Shown piece after piece: positions 34,062-44,646 of a stretch of DNA of 64,000 nucleotides (its first letter is position 1; each line of letters opens with the position of its first letter). The notes under the pieces are model-generated. The model was not told the DNA's origin. It was given only the letters and a program-made list of their open reading frames with translations, and did no database searches. The DNA comes from Piliocolobus tephrosceles (taxonomy: Eukaryota > Chordata > Mammalia > Primates > Cercopithecidae): positions 131,418,942 through 131,482,941 of the forward strand of contig NC_045441.1 of assembly GCF_002776525.5 (NCBI RefSeq), written 5' to 3'. Both the position numbers and the translations under genes were made by a program.

Positions 34062-34313
34062 ATGGGTGAGAGAGAGATGACTATAGTTGTTTTTCTCATT
34101 CAGTTCCCAATTTCTGTCTCCACAGATTACACAGGTGCTGGAGTCTCCCAGTCCCTGAGACACAAGGTAGCAAAGAAGGGAAAGGATGTAGCTCTCAGAT
34201 ATGATCCAATTTCAGGTCATAATGTCCTTTATTGATAACGACAGAGCCTGGGGCAGGGCCTGGAGTTTCCAATTTACTTCCAAGACAAGGATGCAGCAGA
34301 TAAATTGGGGCTT

Positions 34314-34400
34314 CCCCGTGATTGGTTCTCTGCAGAGAGACCCCCCGTGATTGGTTCTCTGCAGAGAGACCCCCCGTGATTGGTTCTCTGCAGAGAGACC
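34314..34400. repeat. 29-bp tandem triplication inside the TRBV7-1 V exon
   Basis: The core 'attggttctctgcagagaga' starts at 34321, 34350 and 34379, a period of exactly 29 bp. The copies are essentially identical, so the expansion is recent. Confidence 0.95.
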
Positions 34401-34481
34401 TGAGAGATCCGTCTGCATTCTGAAGATCCAGCGCACACAGCAGGGGGACTCGGCCGTGTATCTCTGTGCCAGCAGCTCAGT

Positions 34482-34520
34482 CACAGCGTGGCAGAGTCAC
34501 CTCCTTCTTGCTCACAAACC
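34482..34520 (+). other. V-23-RSS of TRBV7-1
   Basis: Heptamer CACAGCG (34482-34488), 23-bp spacer, nonamer TCACAAACC (34512-34520). It looks usable. Confidence 0.88.
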
Positions 34521-37500
34521 TCATCCTTCTCTCTCCTTGCAACTCCTGCAAACCCTTAACAGAAGCTTTGCTCCTCTGTTTGCTTCTCCTTCTCCAGGAG
34601 AAAGAAATAGATTTGGACCTCAGCTGTCCAGATTCACCCCGAGACACAGTAACTGTAAATGTGGGTAGTGGAAGCAATTGTGGTCCACCAGGCTCCAGGA
34701 GTCCTCAGAGCCAACTCACTGCTCTAAGGCAAGCACTGGGTGTCTTAGCCTCGGCCTTCAGGGCTGGGACACGCAGTTTTCTTCGGGGCTGGGAGGTTGC
34801 TTCCCACATACAGAAGCTTCGGGCATGGGCGGGGAACAGGCCTCTTCCCTTGCATGTGTTGGGGCATCTGGCATCTGCAAGGTCTGATGCTTCATCCACA
34901 AGAACATTCATTCTTTCTTCTGAAGCCTCTTCTATCCCTGTCACATTGGAAGTTTTCTGCATACAGGGGCACACCATTCTTCATGTTTGACTTGAACGTT
35001 TTTGTGACTTTTGTGGCCGTTACTTGATGAATACAGCCATGATAACAAGACTTCGTTTCTTCTGCCTAGTGTAAGCAATGCATGTTCTTTATTTTGTTTT
35101 CCATTACCACTGCTCCTGTCCTGGGAGACTGAAGCTACGTGCACTACTGCTCCAGTGTCAGCTTGGCTCCCTAGGAAATGGCATTTCTAGAACCTGAATG
35201 CTGACAAATAAGAGTTGTATGTATGTATACCATGCAACCTGCCACTTAAAAATGTATGTCCGTAGTGCAATGACTAAATCTAGCTAATTAACATATGCAG
35301 TACCTCAATCCTTATCCTTTCCAGTGGTGGGAATACTTGAAATGTACTCTGTTAGCATTTTCCCAGAATGCAATCTACTGCTACCAACTCTAGTCATTTG
35401 TTGTATAATAGATCTTTGTAACATCTTCGTCTTATCTGAGTGAAATTTTGTGTCTGTTGACCAACATCTTCCCAACAGTCCATCTCTACTCCAGCCTTTG
35501 CTAACTACTGCTCTAGTCTTTGGATTTGAAGTAATTTCCCTGAGGTCTTAACTCAAGACGATGGGGGAATTTTCTCTATAATGATGCTTATATTACTTTT
35601 GTTTTGTTTGTTATTTTACCTTTTGCAATATAGGGTTTGCTGCAAATATAAATAATTATATTGTAATAAAAATCCCTCACCTGTCTTCGGGGGAAGTTAC
35701 AGTTCACATATTCGAAATTTCAAGCTGTGACTAAAGCTGACATGATTATGTATCATGGATTTCTGGGAGTCCTCAGAGACAGCCCTGTACACCAAGGCTA
35801 AGATAGAATATTCCAGACCCAGCCAGGACAGAAGGGCATGGTCCTGCATAGCTCCTTGGAAACTTATAGTTCCCCAAATTCATTTATCGGATATTTTGGT
35901 GCCACAGACACCAAATTTCTTTCTCTTGCAAATGATGGTTCTTGGCAGGGATTGTTCTGAACCCATTATAATTTTGCCATCATCAAATCACTCCTTGCTG
36001 TCACCTTGTGTGGAAGCCCTGGGCACAGATGGAAATTCCCTGACCTTAGTATGCTATTTCAAAGACTTCCTAAGACCTTGTATCCATCTTTTTCCACCTT
36101 CATCCACATGACCCATGAGACCCACGCTCCCAATAGTGGACCAGCTCTGATTCTTACGCTTGAACAGAACTCAGACCACAGCTGTAAACACTGTTGCTGA
36201 AAGAAGATGTAAAAAAGGCAGGCAGGTTTTCCTACCTACACTGAGGGTGAACATACAAGGGCAGAAAGGGAATATTTTATTAATAACCAAAAAAAGAAGA
36301 AATAAAGGCCTTGCTCTAATGGAATGGGAACTGTAGCTTCACCCACAGAGAGCTGGAAGATTTTATTACAATATACTTATTTATATTCATAACAAATAAT
36401 ATATGTGAAAACTAAAGAAAACAAAAAGTAATATAAGCATTCTTACAAAGAAAATATCCCCATCTTCTTGAGTTAAAGACCTCAGGGAAATCAAGCCACA
36501 TCAAAAGACGAGCAGTAATTACCAGAGGCTGGTTCTTTCTCTCAGGTAGAGAGAGGCATTGTGTCAAATGATATTTGTATAAGAGGGATTAAAATTCTGA
36601 GGCTCCTCTCAAATATTTGACATAATTTTCTTTGTTTATTGTTTCATTCTACAATCTCACAATTTAGGAGAGCAATTCTTTTGTGGTTGCATTGTTTACA
36701 GCATTTGGGAAGGTTTTTGTGGTTAAATTAATTTAAACAATCATTTTAATTGTGCATTTATTCTGTTCACAGATAGAACAGTGAAAGCAGTCATTTACAC
36801 ATCCTATGATGAAGGTATTGTTTAAGGTTCAGATCCACACCTAACTTTCAATCTAGTTGGAATGAAAAGGTGCAGAATTAGGTGGCACATGCTGTGGGAG
36901 AGGCTCATGCCAATTACTGTGGGATTTGGAGGGAGGGAGAGCTGACCTCTGCTTTAAACCATGCTCCACGAAGAAGGAGTGGGAGTTTGTCCGTGGGAAA
37001 CTGCAGAGGAGTAAATATCAGCAGCTTCTAACTAGGGTGGAGTGAGGGCTGTGGGAGCAAATCCTTGGAACAGAAAATGGTGCATTTGAACTCTCACAGA
37101 GGACAGTGGAAAGAAGTCATACAAGCCCCAGTCCCCTGGCAGGTTCTGTTTGCTAATGATACTATTTTGCACCACTGTGTCCTTATCTCACATCACTCTT
37201 CTACCTCTTCCAGAATAATCCCTTCCCTCTCCACTGCACAGATCAGCAAACGTGCATTGTAGAAGTTACTCATTTCACATAGCAGGCCTTTTGCTGGTCT
37301 TAATTATATCCATCCTTACTTTCCACATGAGATACTGTTTATTGCCTTGCAAATGATCCTACTGTTTATATTCCAGTTTTCACTAGTTAATACATATTTG
37401 ATCCCTTCTTGAAGGTCACGATGACCTTGGAAATAATAAGCCTATCTCATTATCTGGTCAGTCTTTTACTAATCTTTATTTCTATGGTAACATTGATTGT

Positions 37501-37629
37501 CATTTTGGGGGACATGCTTGTTTATCTTGAATTTCATTGAGTTTTCTTAAAACATCTATTTTGAATTCTTTGTCTAAAAGGTCGCATATCTCTGTCTGTC
37601 TAGGGCTGGTCTCTGTTTTATTTATTTAT
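34521..37629. other. Intergenic after TRBV7-1
   Basis: No V segment, RSS or other gene is recognised in 3.1 kb. Bases 37370-37615 resemble old L1 ORF2 ('gaatttcattgagttttctt', 'ttgaattctttgtctaaaagg'), followed by a TTTA repeat at about 37617-37640. Confidence 0.5.
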
Positions 37630-39029
37630 TTATTTATTTTGAGAAATTACCGACTTTACCGGCCACTGTACACTATCGGGGTAGAGGAAGATTTTGTGGT
37701 TTCATGGCTTGGGCCTTCTTTTTTCAGAGCAGGAAATTTCATTTTGGGGTCAAGACTGTTGAAAATGGCATAGTGAAGAAGGTAGAGTCACCGGGGTTTG
37801 CTTTATATACTTGAGGAAGCAGGAACTGAGATTTGGAAAAGGTCAAGAAAAGAGAACCTGATCAAAGATGGCTGAAAATAGAAATAGAGCAGAAAGTGAT
37901 GAAAAGTGGTGTTCTGTGCATCACGAACGCTCTTCTCCCCACTCCAAAAGTCTTCAACACCTAGAAAATATGAAGAAAGGACTGATAGCAACTGGAATCA
38001 CGTTGCAGCCAGTTCCAGTTGGGAAAAACACCAAACAGCCTCTTGTGGGGTGTACGAACCCTGAAGGTGGTCCTGATGTCTTCCTTCTGGACTTCTCGCC
38101 CTAACCTTAATGCCTCAGGGAAGTCAGGTACTTCCCAAAATACAAAGAAGGTCAAATTGCCTTTGGTTTTGAAGGAGAAAATGCTCTGAGCTTCTCCTCA
38201 AGATAAACTCTGCTTTCCTGGGAATGCTTTCTCACACACGTCATCCACATCTGATTACCGTCTGTGATCGAACAGTTTTTGAAGATACTGGAAAACTCTG
38301 CAGCCTTTAACATCCTCTGCATTGGCACTCACTGTTTCCATGGCCCAGAAGGACCTTCATTTTCCCACGACAGGGCCAGACACTGCCCATCCGTCAAGGA
38401 CGGGCTCCCACCTGTCTTGCTCTTCACTTCTCTCCCTGGCATTCTCTGGCACTCTATGATATCACTCTCTTTGTTTTCATAGGCCAAACCAAGAATAAAA
38501 TGGGAACTGCCTGATGTTTATAAGATGAATAAATTGAAGTTCACTTATATAGACCTGTGGAATAGCACGAATGACTATCTTCTCTTTACAAGAGACTTCT
38601 CCTATGTGAAATAGACTGGAGAGTCTTCAGAAATAGGCTCAGTTTTCTCCACAAATTCTGCAATATTCTAAGCAATTCTGTCTTCACAGTCATAATTGAT
38701 GACTTGTTCTCTAAAGTACACGAACTGTGTTTCAAGCCAGAATTTGTAAATGTTCTTTGGGGAAAAAAGAAAATCATTATGTTTTAGTAACATTTATCCA
38801 GTCTCGCAATCTTGCTGAGAAATATTTCTCATCATACCCACACTTTCCATGACCACATCTTCAGAGATTCGGTGAGACTGGGAACATCAACAATGGTCCT
38901 TCTCAGAAACCAACCTAAAGCACCGAGAGGAAAAGTAGCTGTGCCGGTAATTGAACTTCAGCAGACTAGTCCATTAAAATGTATTGTGTGTGCGTGCTTG
39001 TGAGCTTGCGACTGTGAGTGTGTTTGCTT

Positions 39030-39336
39030 TCTTTTCTTTTTTGGAGATGGAGACTTGCTCTGTTGCCAGGCTGGAGTGCAGTGGCGATGTTGGTTCACTT
39101 CAACCTCCACCTCCCAGGTTCAAGCCATCCCAGGTTCAAGCGATTCACCTGCCTCAGCCTCCTGAGTAGCTGGGACTACAGGCGTGCACCACCATGCCCA
39201 GCTAATTCTTGTATTTTTAGTAGAGTTGTGGTTTCACCACGTTGGCCAGGATGGTCTTGATCTCTTGACCTCGTGATCCATCCGCCTCGGCCTCCCAAAG
39301 TGCTGAGATTACAGCCATGAGCCACCGCGCCCAGTC
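39030..39336 (-). mobile_element. Alu, reverse
   Basis: Reverse-strand Alu with a small internal duplication ('catcccaggttcaagc' region) and 'ccaccgcgcccagtc' end. Confidence 0.88.
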
Positions 39337-39944
39337 GTGAGGGTGTTTTCTTGTGGAGATGCAAATAGTTTCTGTGGGCGGCATTTACTAAGCATCACTG
39401 GATCACTGGTAGAGTTCATAGGCACTTTCCTAACCCCAGGGAGTGATAGGAAATGTCACAGCCAACTGAATCTGGCTAAGTCATAGCTGACAGGGTTGTT
39501 TATTTTAAAATTTTACAAATTCAGAAATAAATTTGTAAAATCAAGAAATCCTCTCTTATAAAACACATGATGTAAAATTTAGTGATATTAATTTAAATAC
39601 AAAATATGAAAAGATTGGGTCTGATTGAGCAAAAGGATCCGAGGAACAGTGTAGTGTTTCTGGGCTAGGTGGGCTTGACATCCTCACGCTATTTAATTAA
39701 GGGTCTGTTTAATTCTGGCTGCTCTCTAAGTGAGACAATTATTTATTTTGCAATCAAAAGATTGGTTCATGTGTCCCTTTGGCCCGGGGTGAATTTGAAG
39801 ATCAACCCTACATTGGCCTTTTGGGGAAAGCATAGAGGGTGTGAGGATGGGGGTTGCAGGGGTGAGAATGGGGCATCTTTGTTCCCGATTTGGACAATCT
39901 TGAGCTCATCAGGTCAGGTGTGAATCCATGAGACTGTGGAACAT

Positions 39945-39963
39945 TGGCCACTTGGAGGCGCTG
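39945..39963 (+). promoter_or_regulatory. CTCF-like site, second copy
   Basis: TGGCCACTTGGAGGCGCTG, the paralogue of 25212 with G to A in the GGGGG core, which probably weakens it. Confidence 0.4.
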
Positions 39964-40661
39964 TGGCTTCACAATGCTGCAGGGAACCCTGGAGAGGGGT
40001 GGGAGGGTGACCCAGGAGAGCAGGGCTGAAGGGTATGCTTGGCTGCCTGCTGGCTTCAGGGGAGTGGTTTGATTCAGAGTGGATCTTGAGTTAAACACAA
40101 ACTCGCCACTGCCAGAGAAGAGTAGAGGTGCCTGAGGCCTCAGTTTGCGCCAAAGAGTACAGTGTCTCTGTGTCTGCATGGGCAGTGGAGGGTGAAGGAG
40201 CTCGGGCCACAAGGGCTGGGCATCAGTGCCAGGGCAGGGACAGGCAGGCAGAGGAAAGTAAGGTGTGATGTGGGCATGTGGGGCCTGTTCTCCACCCACC
40301 AAATCTTTAGTTTCGGGGCTGTGCAGGACAGAGGCATGGGGCAGCTGAGCCTGGGGCCTGCCAGAGGGTGCAGGGGGCAGGGGTGGCCTGCAGGGAGAGT
40401 AACTGGGAAAGGCCAGTTACCGTAAGAAGCTCCAGAATCATTCCTGCCCCCACTCAGGAAGTGACCGTGAGGCACATGCTGCCAGCCAGAAGGGTTCAGG
40501 CCCTGGAGAGCTGACAGGCCTTTCCCAGGCACTCTCTGCTGCTTCTACGTGTGATCTGCTTTAATAGTCACATAAATTGTGCAGGATAAGTATTATTTTA
40601 CCTGTTTATGTATCTGAGGGAAATCAGCTGTCCTGGGTCTCATATTTAATAACTGGCTGAA

Positions 40662-40947
40662 GGCTGGGTGCAGTGGCTCACCCCTGTGACCCTAGCATTT
40701 TGGGAGGCCAACCTCAGGAGTTCGAAACCAGCCTGGGCAACATAGTGAAACCCCGTCTCTACTAACAGTATAAAAACTCGGCCCAGTGTGGTGGTGCATG
40801 ACTGTAATTCCACCTACTTGGGAGGCTGAGGCAGGAGAATTGCTTGAACCTAGGAGGCAGATGTTGTGGTGAGCCAAGATCGTGCCATTGCACTCCAGCC
40901 TGGGCAACAAAGTGAGACTCTGTGTCAAAATAAACTAAAATAAAAAC
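40662..40947 (+). mobile_element. Alu, forward, older
   Basis: Forward Alu 'ggctgggtgcagtggctcac' with a short gap in the left arm and an A-rich tail. Confidence 0.87.
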
Positions 40948-41176
40948 TGGCTTAAGTCTGTCTCTCCAACACCTCTGAACAACCCCTTCTTTTTAGCTCT
41001 GTCCTTTCACCTGCTTTCCCCTTTCCAGGTCCCCATTAGCAGGTTGTGAAGGTCATGCCTCATACATAATCAGTAGAATCTCTTCCCTGAGACGTCCAAG
41101 GAACACTTGACTTCCAGGCCGAGCATATCCATTTATCCTTCACTGATACCAAAAAAAAGAAAAAGTGTTATTTTCC

Positions 41177-41508
41177 GGTCAGGCGTGGTGACTCACACCT
41201 GTAATCCCAGCACTTTGGGAGTCTGAGCAGGTGGATCCCTTGAACCCAGGAGTTCGAGACCAGCCTGGTCAACATGGAGAAACCATGTCTGTACTAGAAA
41301 TAGAATAAATTAGCCAGGCATAATGGTGGGCACCTGCAATCCCAGCTACTCGGGAGGCTGAAGAATGGGAATTATGAATTCAGGAGGTGGAGGTTGCAGT
41401 GAGCTGAGATTGTGCCACTGCACTCCAGCCTGGACAGCAGAGCTAGACTCCACACACACTCACACACACACACACACACACTTAGAAAAAAAGAAAAAGA
41501 AATAAAAA
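41177..41508 (+). mobile_element. Alu, forward, with CA-repeat tail
   Basis: Forward Alu starting 'ggtcaggcgtggtgactcac', its tail containing a CA microsatellite (about 41452-41482). Confidence 0.87.
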
Positions 41509-41903
41509 TGGGGTAGTAATTTTCTGAACTGTAGACTTCCTGTAACCGATGCAACATATCTTGAGAAGAAGGAACACTGAACGTAAATGTTCTCTAGGCC
41601 AGAAAGGTGGTAGATGCTCCTCAAAGCCTCTGGCCCGTCAGTCCTCCCTTTCTTCTCAGCTTCTCAGCCATCAAAATGAAATTGGCAAATGACTTTAAGA
41701 GAAAAGTAGGATTTTCATTTTCTTTTAGATTTATCCATTTTCTACGAGATCCAAATCTCTTAAGCTCTTACTGCTTCAGTAGCTCCAAGTGCCTTGAAAC
41801 ATTTCTGTTTTATATATTGTTAAGCTTTTCTAGTTGTTTCTGGTGGGAGTGTTGTTCTGCAACAATCCAGTCTATTAACTCTGAAAGTCAGTTTTTATGT
41901 TTA

Positions 41904-42214
41904 TATTTATTTATTTATTTATTTATTTATTTTGAGATGGAGTTTCGCTCAGTCGCCCAGGCGGAAGTGCAGTGGTGCGATCTCGGCTCACTGCAAGCTC
42001 CACCTCCCGGGTTCACGCCATTCTCCTGCCTCAGCCTCCCCAGTAGCTGGAACTACAGGCGCCCGCCGCCACGCCCGGCTAATTTTTTGCATTTTTAATG
42101 GAGACGGTGTTTCACTGTGTTAGCCAGGATGGTCTCGATCTCCTGACCTCGTGATCCGCCCGCCTCGGCCTCCCAAAGTGCTGGGATTACAGGCGTGAGC
42201 CACCGCCCCTGGCC
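41904..42214 (-). mobile_element. Alu, reverse, with perfect 15-bp target duplication
   Basis: Reverse-strand Alu with a TTTA-repeat head. CAGTTTTTATGTTTA stands unchanged at 41889-41903 and 42215-42229. Confidence 0.93.
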
Positions 42215-43348
42215 CAGTTTTTATGTTTATTAAAGACGAAGTGCAATTGAGTTTGTAGGTTTGTATGTTTGTATTATGGTGGAAGCTTCCTGAAGAGAGT
42301 GAGGAATGAAGTCCTTCTAGTCTCCCCTCACATGTCCCTAATAAGACCTCTACCGCCCTGCTGCCTTTGGTCCACCATGGGACTGAGCCTTGACATGTTT
42401 GACACTTTGGCCACAAGGGCGAGCTGTGACTCTGCTGAGATTCAGAGAACTTGGCGGAAGGAGAGACAATTCTCTGGATGGGAAAGGGTTAAGAGAAAGA
42501 TTGGGTTTATTAACAACAAGGGAAAATGTGGTCTGCAGAGAATGCTAGTCAAGGCTCTAAGTGTGAGGGTTAAACACAGACTATTCATTTTGCCTTGATG
42601 TGCAGGCGCTTTTGTCCTAGGGAGGAACCTGGACTGTCAGACTTGGACTGGAGCCTGCATGGGATTAGAAAGGACGAGGCATGAGCTGGGGAGACTGGGA
42701 GCTCACAAGCAGACACAGATGGAGGACCCCTTCCCAACAGGAATACGAGAGCTCTGGGCGCTGGGCGTCTGCTCCAGCTCACCCCAGTATAGCTGAGCCC
42801 TGTCATGATGTGAGCCTGGCTGGCCAGGGATCCCTTGGGTATCTTACATAGAGTAATAACTGAGGGAAATCTTCTTATGAGACCAAAAGTGACCTATAGA
42901 CCCGTTCTCCTCACTCTAAATTATCCGGGAATTAAGCTAGAAAGAAGTTTTTCCTTCTTCCTCTTCTGGATGGTCCTCTGAGTTTTTGGAGTAGGAGCTC
43001 CCCACAGTGATGAGAAACCTCTCTACTAGGCCTGAGCAAATGTTTCCATCAAAACAGCATCACCAGACCCCTTCCAGCTTCCATCTCCAACTTCTCTCCC
43101 TATCTATGGAGACCCAGGGACGCTAGACTTGTCCAGATGTCAAAGGATCTGATAATGCCAATAGGAAAGAAGGCGGTATTGACAGACCTCCAGGATGCAC
43201 ACCTGAAACACACTTTGTTTTCACTACAGGGCAGTGTTTCACCTTTTTAAAAAGCATTTGGAACTTCCCTGACTTCTTGAAAATCCAAAAATACAACAAA
43301 GTTACAATCCGGGTAGGCTCTAGTCATACAGCAGGAAGAAGCTTCAGA
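42215..43348. other. Intergenic, no gene seen
   Basis: About 1.1 kb without a recognised repeat family or V segment. It contains the degenerate CTCF-like copy at 42408. Confidence 0.5.
42408..42426 (+). promoter_or_regulatory. CTCF-like element, degenerate copy
   Basis: TGGCCACAAGGGCGAGCTG resembles the element at 2511 and its flank ('ctgctgagattcagagaac'). Several consensus positions are lost. Confidence 0.28.
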
Positions 43349-44225
43349 ATATAAATATAAATGTATATAGTAGTATATACATACATATGCTAATTGTTTA
43401 TATATACTAATTATTTATATATAGTATAAACAATTATTTATACATTTATATATAAATATATAAAAAAATTTATATTATATATAGTATATATTTATATATA
43501 CTACTTATATATAGACTATATAGACTATATAATATATAGATATAATATATAGTCAATATATAGTATATATAAATAGTATATATAGTCTATATAAATAGAC
43601 TATATTTACTATCTATAACTATACATACTATATATACTCTATATACACTACATATAGTATATATAATATATACTATATATAGTCTATATAAATATTTATA
43701 GTACTATAAATAGTATATATGATATATAAATAGTATATAGTATATATAGTATTTAGTATATTCTATAGATAGTACTAAATATATTATATATTATATATTT
43801 AGTATATATACTAAATATACTATATATTATATATTTAGTATATATACTATATATACCACTATATATACTATCATATAGTATATGTACAGTATATGTATAC
43901 ATTACCATATGTGTATATATACACTACACACATGTATGCATACATGTATGTTTATGTGTAGGCTGGATGGCTAGAGCTTACATAAAATGTAGCTTTGTTG
44001 TATTTTTGAATTTCCAAGAATCAATGGAAATTCCAAATGTATATATACAAGTATGTAGTGTGTGTCTATATATATATGTATGGTAATGTATATACATGTA
44101 TATTTTATATATACTACATGTAATATACATGTATATATAAATGTGTTTATATATACTACTACCACATATGTGTGTATGTACAATACATGTGTATATATAC
44201 TATTTATATCTAATATATACTACCT
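43349..44225. repeat. TA-rich low-complexity tract
   Basis: About 870 bp of nearly pure A/T made of 'tatata', 'tagtatata' and 'actatata' words, many self-complementary, with one ordinary island at about 43960-44035. It could form hairpins or cruciforms. The short open frames in it are not genes. Confidence 0.9.
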
Positions 44226-44339
44226 TACATGTTCTAGCATATTGCCTGAAGTAAATATCCACCCAAATAGTTTAAAAGCAAAACCATGAGCCCTCCTGTG
44301 AAGGTTAATTTTGCACTTCATCTTGAAATGGAACAAAGA

Positions 44340-44646
44340 GGCCAAGCGCGGTGGCTCAAGCCTGTAATCCCAACACTTTGGGAGGCCGAGGCGGGTGGAT
44401 GACGAGGTCAGGAGATTGAGACCATCCTGGCTAACACGGTGAAACCCCGTCTCTATGAAAAAATACAAAAAACTAGCCGGGCGAGGTGGCGGGAGCCTGT
44501 AGTCCCAGCTACACGGGAGGCAGAGCAGGAGAATGGCGTAAACCCGGGAGGCAGAGCTTGCGGTGAGCTGAGATCCGGCCACTGCATTCCAGTCTGGGCG
44601 ACAGAGAGAGACTCTGTCTCAAAAAAAAAAAAAAGAAAGAAAGAAA
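44340..44646 (+). mobile_element. Young AluY, forward, Old World monkey-type variants
   Basis: Forward Alu with 'ggctcaagcctgtaatccc' and 'gagctgagatccggccactg' and a simple A tail followed by GAAA repeats. Confidence 0.9.

Larger units (their letters stand above)
33938..34481 (+). pseudogene. TRBV7-1: TRBV7 family pseudogene (TRBV7-1) with several lesions
   Basis: V segment of the TRBV7 family (MGTRLLCW leader, YTGAGVSQS, RHKVAKKGKDVALR). The leader exon 33938-33985 has 48 nt instead of 49, a one-base deletion and frameshift. The V exon is 34126-34481. The first Cys is Tyr (ALRYDP), a change I also recall in human TRBV7-1. The conserved Trp codon is TGA (34233-34235). A 29-bp piece is present three times in tandem (about 34314-34400), adding 58 bp and shifting the frame. 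Framework 3 and CASS still read correctly from the third copy onward. The splice sites, promoter decamer and RSS look intact, so rearrangement is possible but no chain could be made. Confidence 0.93.
37630..41580. repeat. TRBV5-downstream block, copy 2 of 3, without a TRBV5
   Basis: Aligns with 23420-26150 and 56650-59900, for example 'gtggtgttctgtgcatcacgaac' at 37907, the CTCF-like element at 39945 and 'actgtagacttcctgtaac' at 41527. In the other copies a TRBV5 lies just upstream; here the preceding DNA has none that I can see. Three Alus are inserted. No gene is supported. Confidence 0.8.

Noticed and set aside
35755..36200. Possible V remnant in the TRBV5-less block
   Set aside because: The open frames at 35755-36200 show no VTQTP-like start, conserved Cys or Trp, CASS or RSS, so I could not support a V relic.
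43971..44289. Peptides rich in Ile, Tyr and Thr from the TA tract
   Set aside because: Low-complexity translation of a simple-sequence tract.
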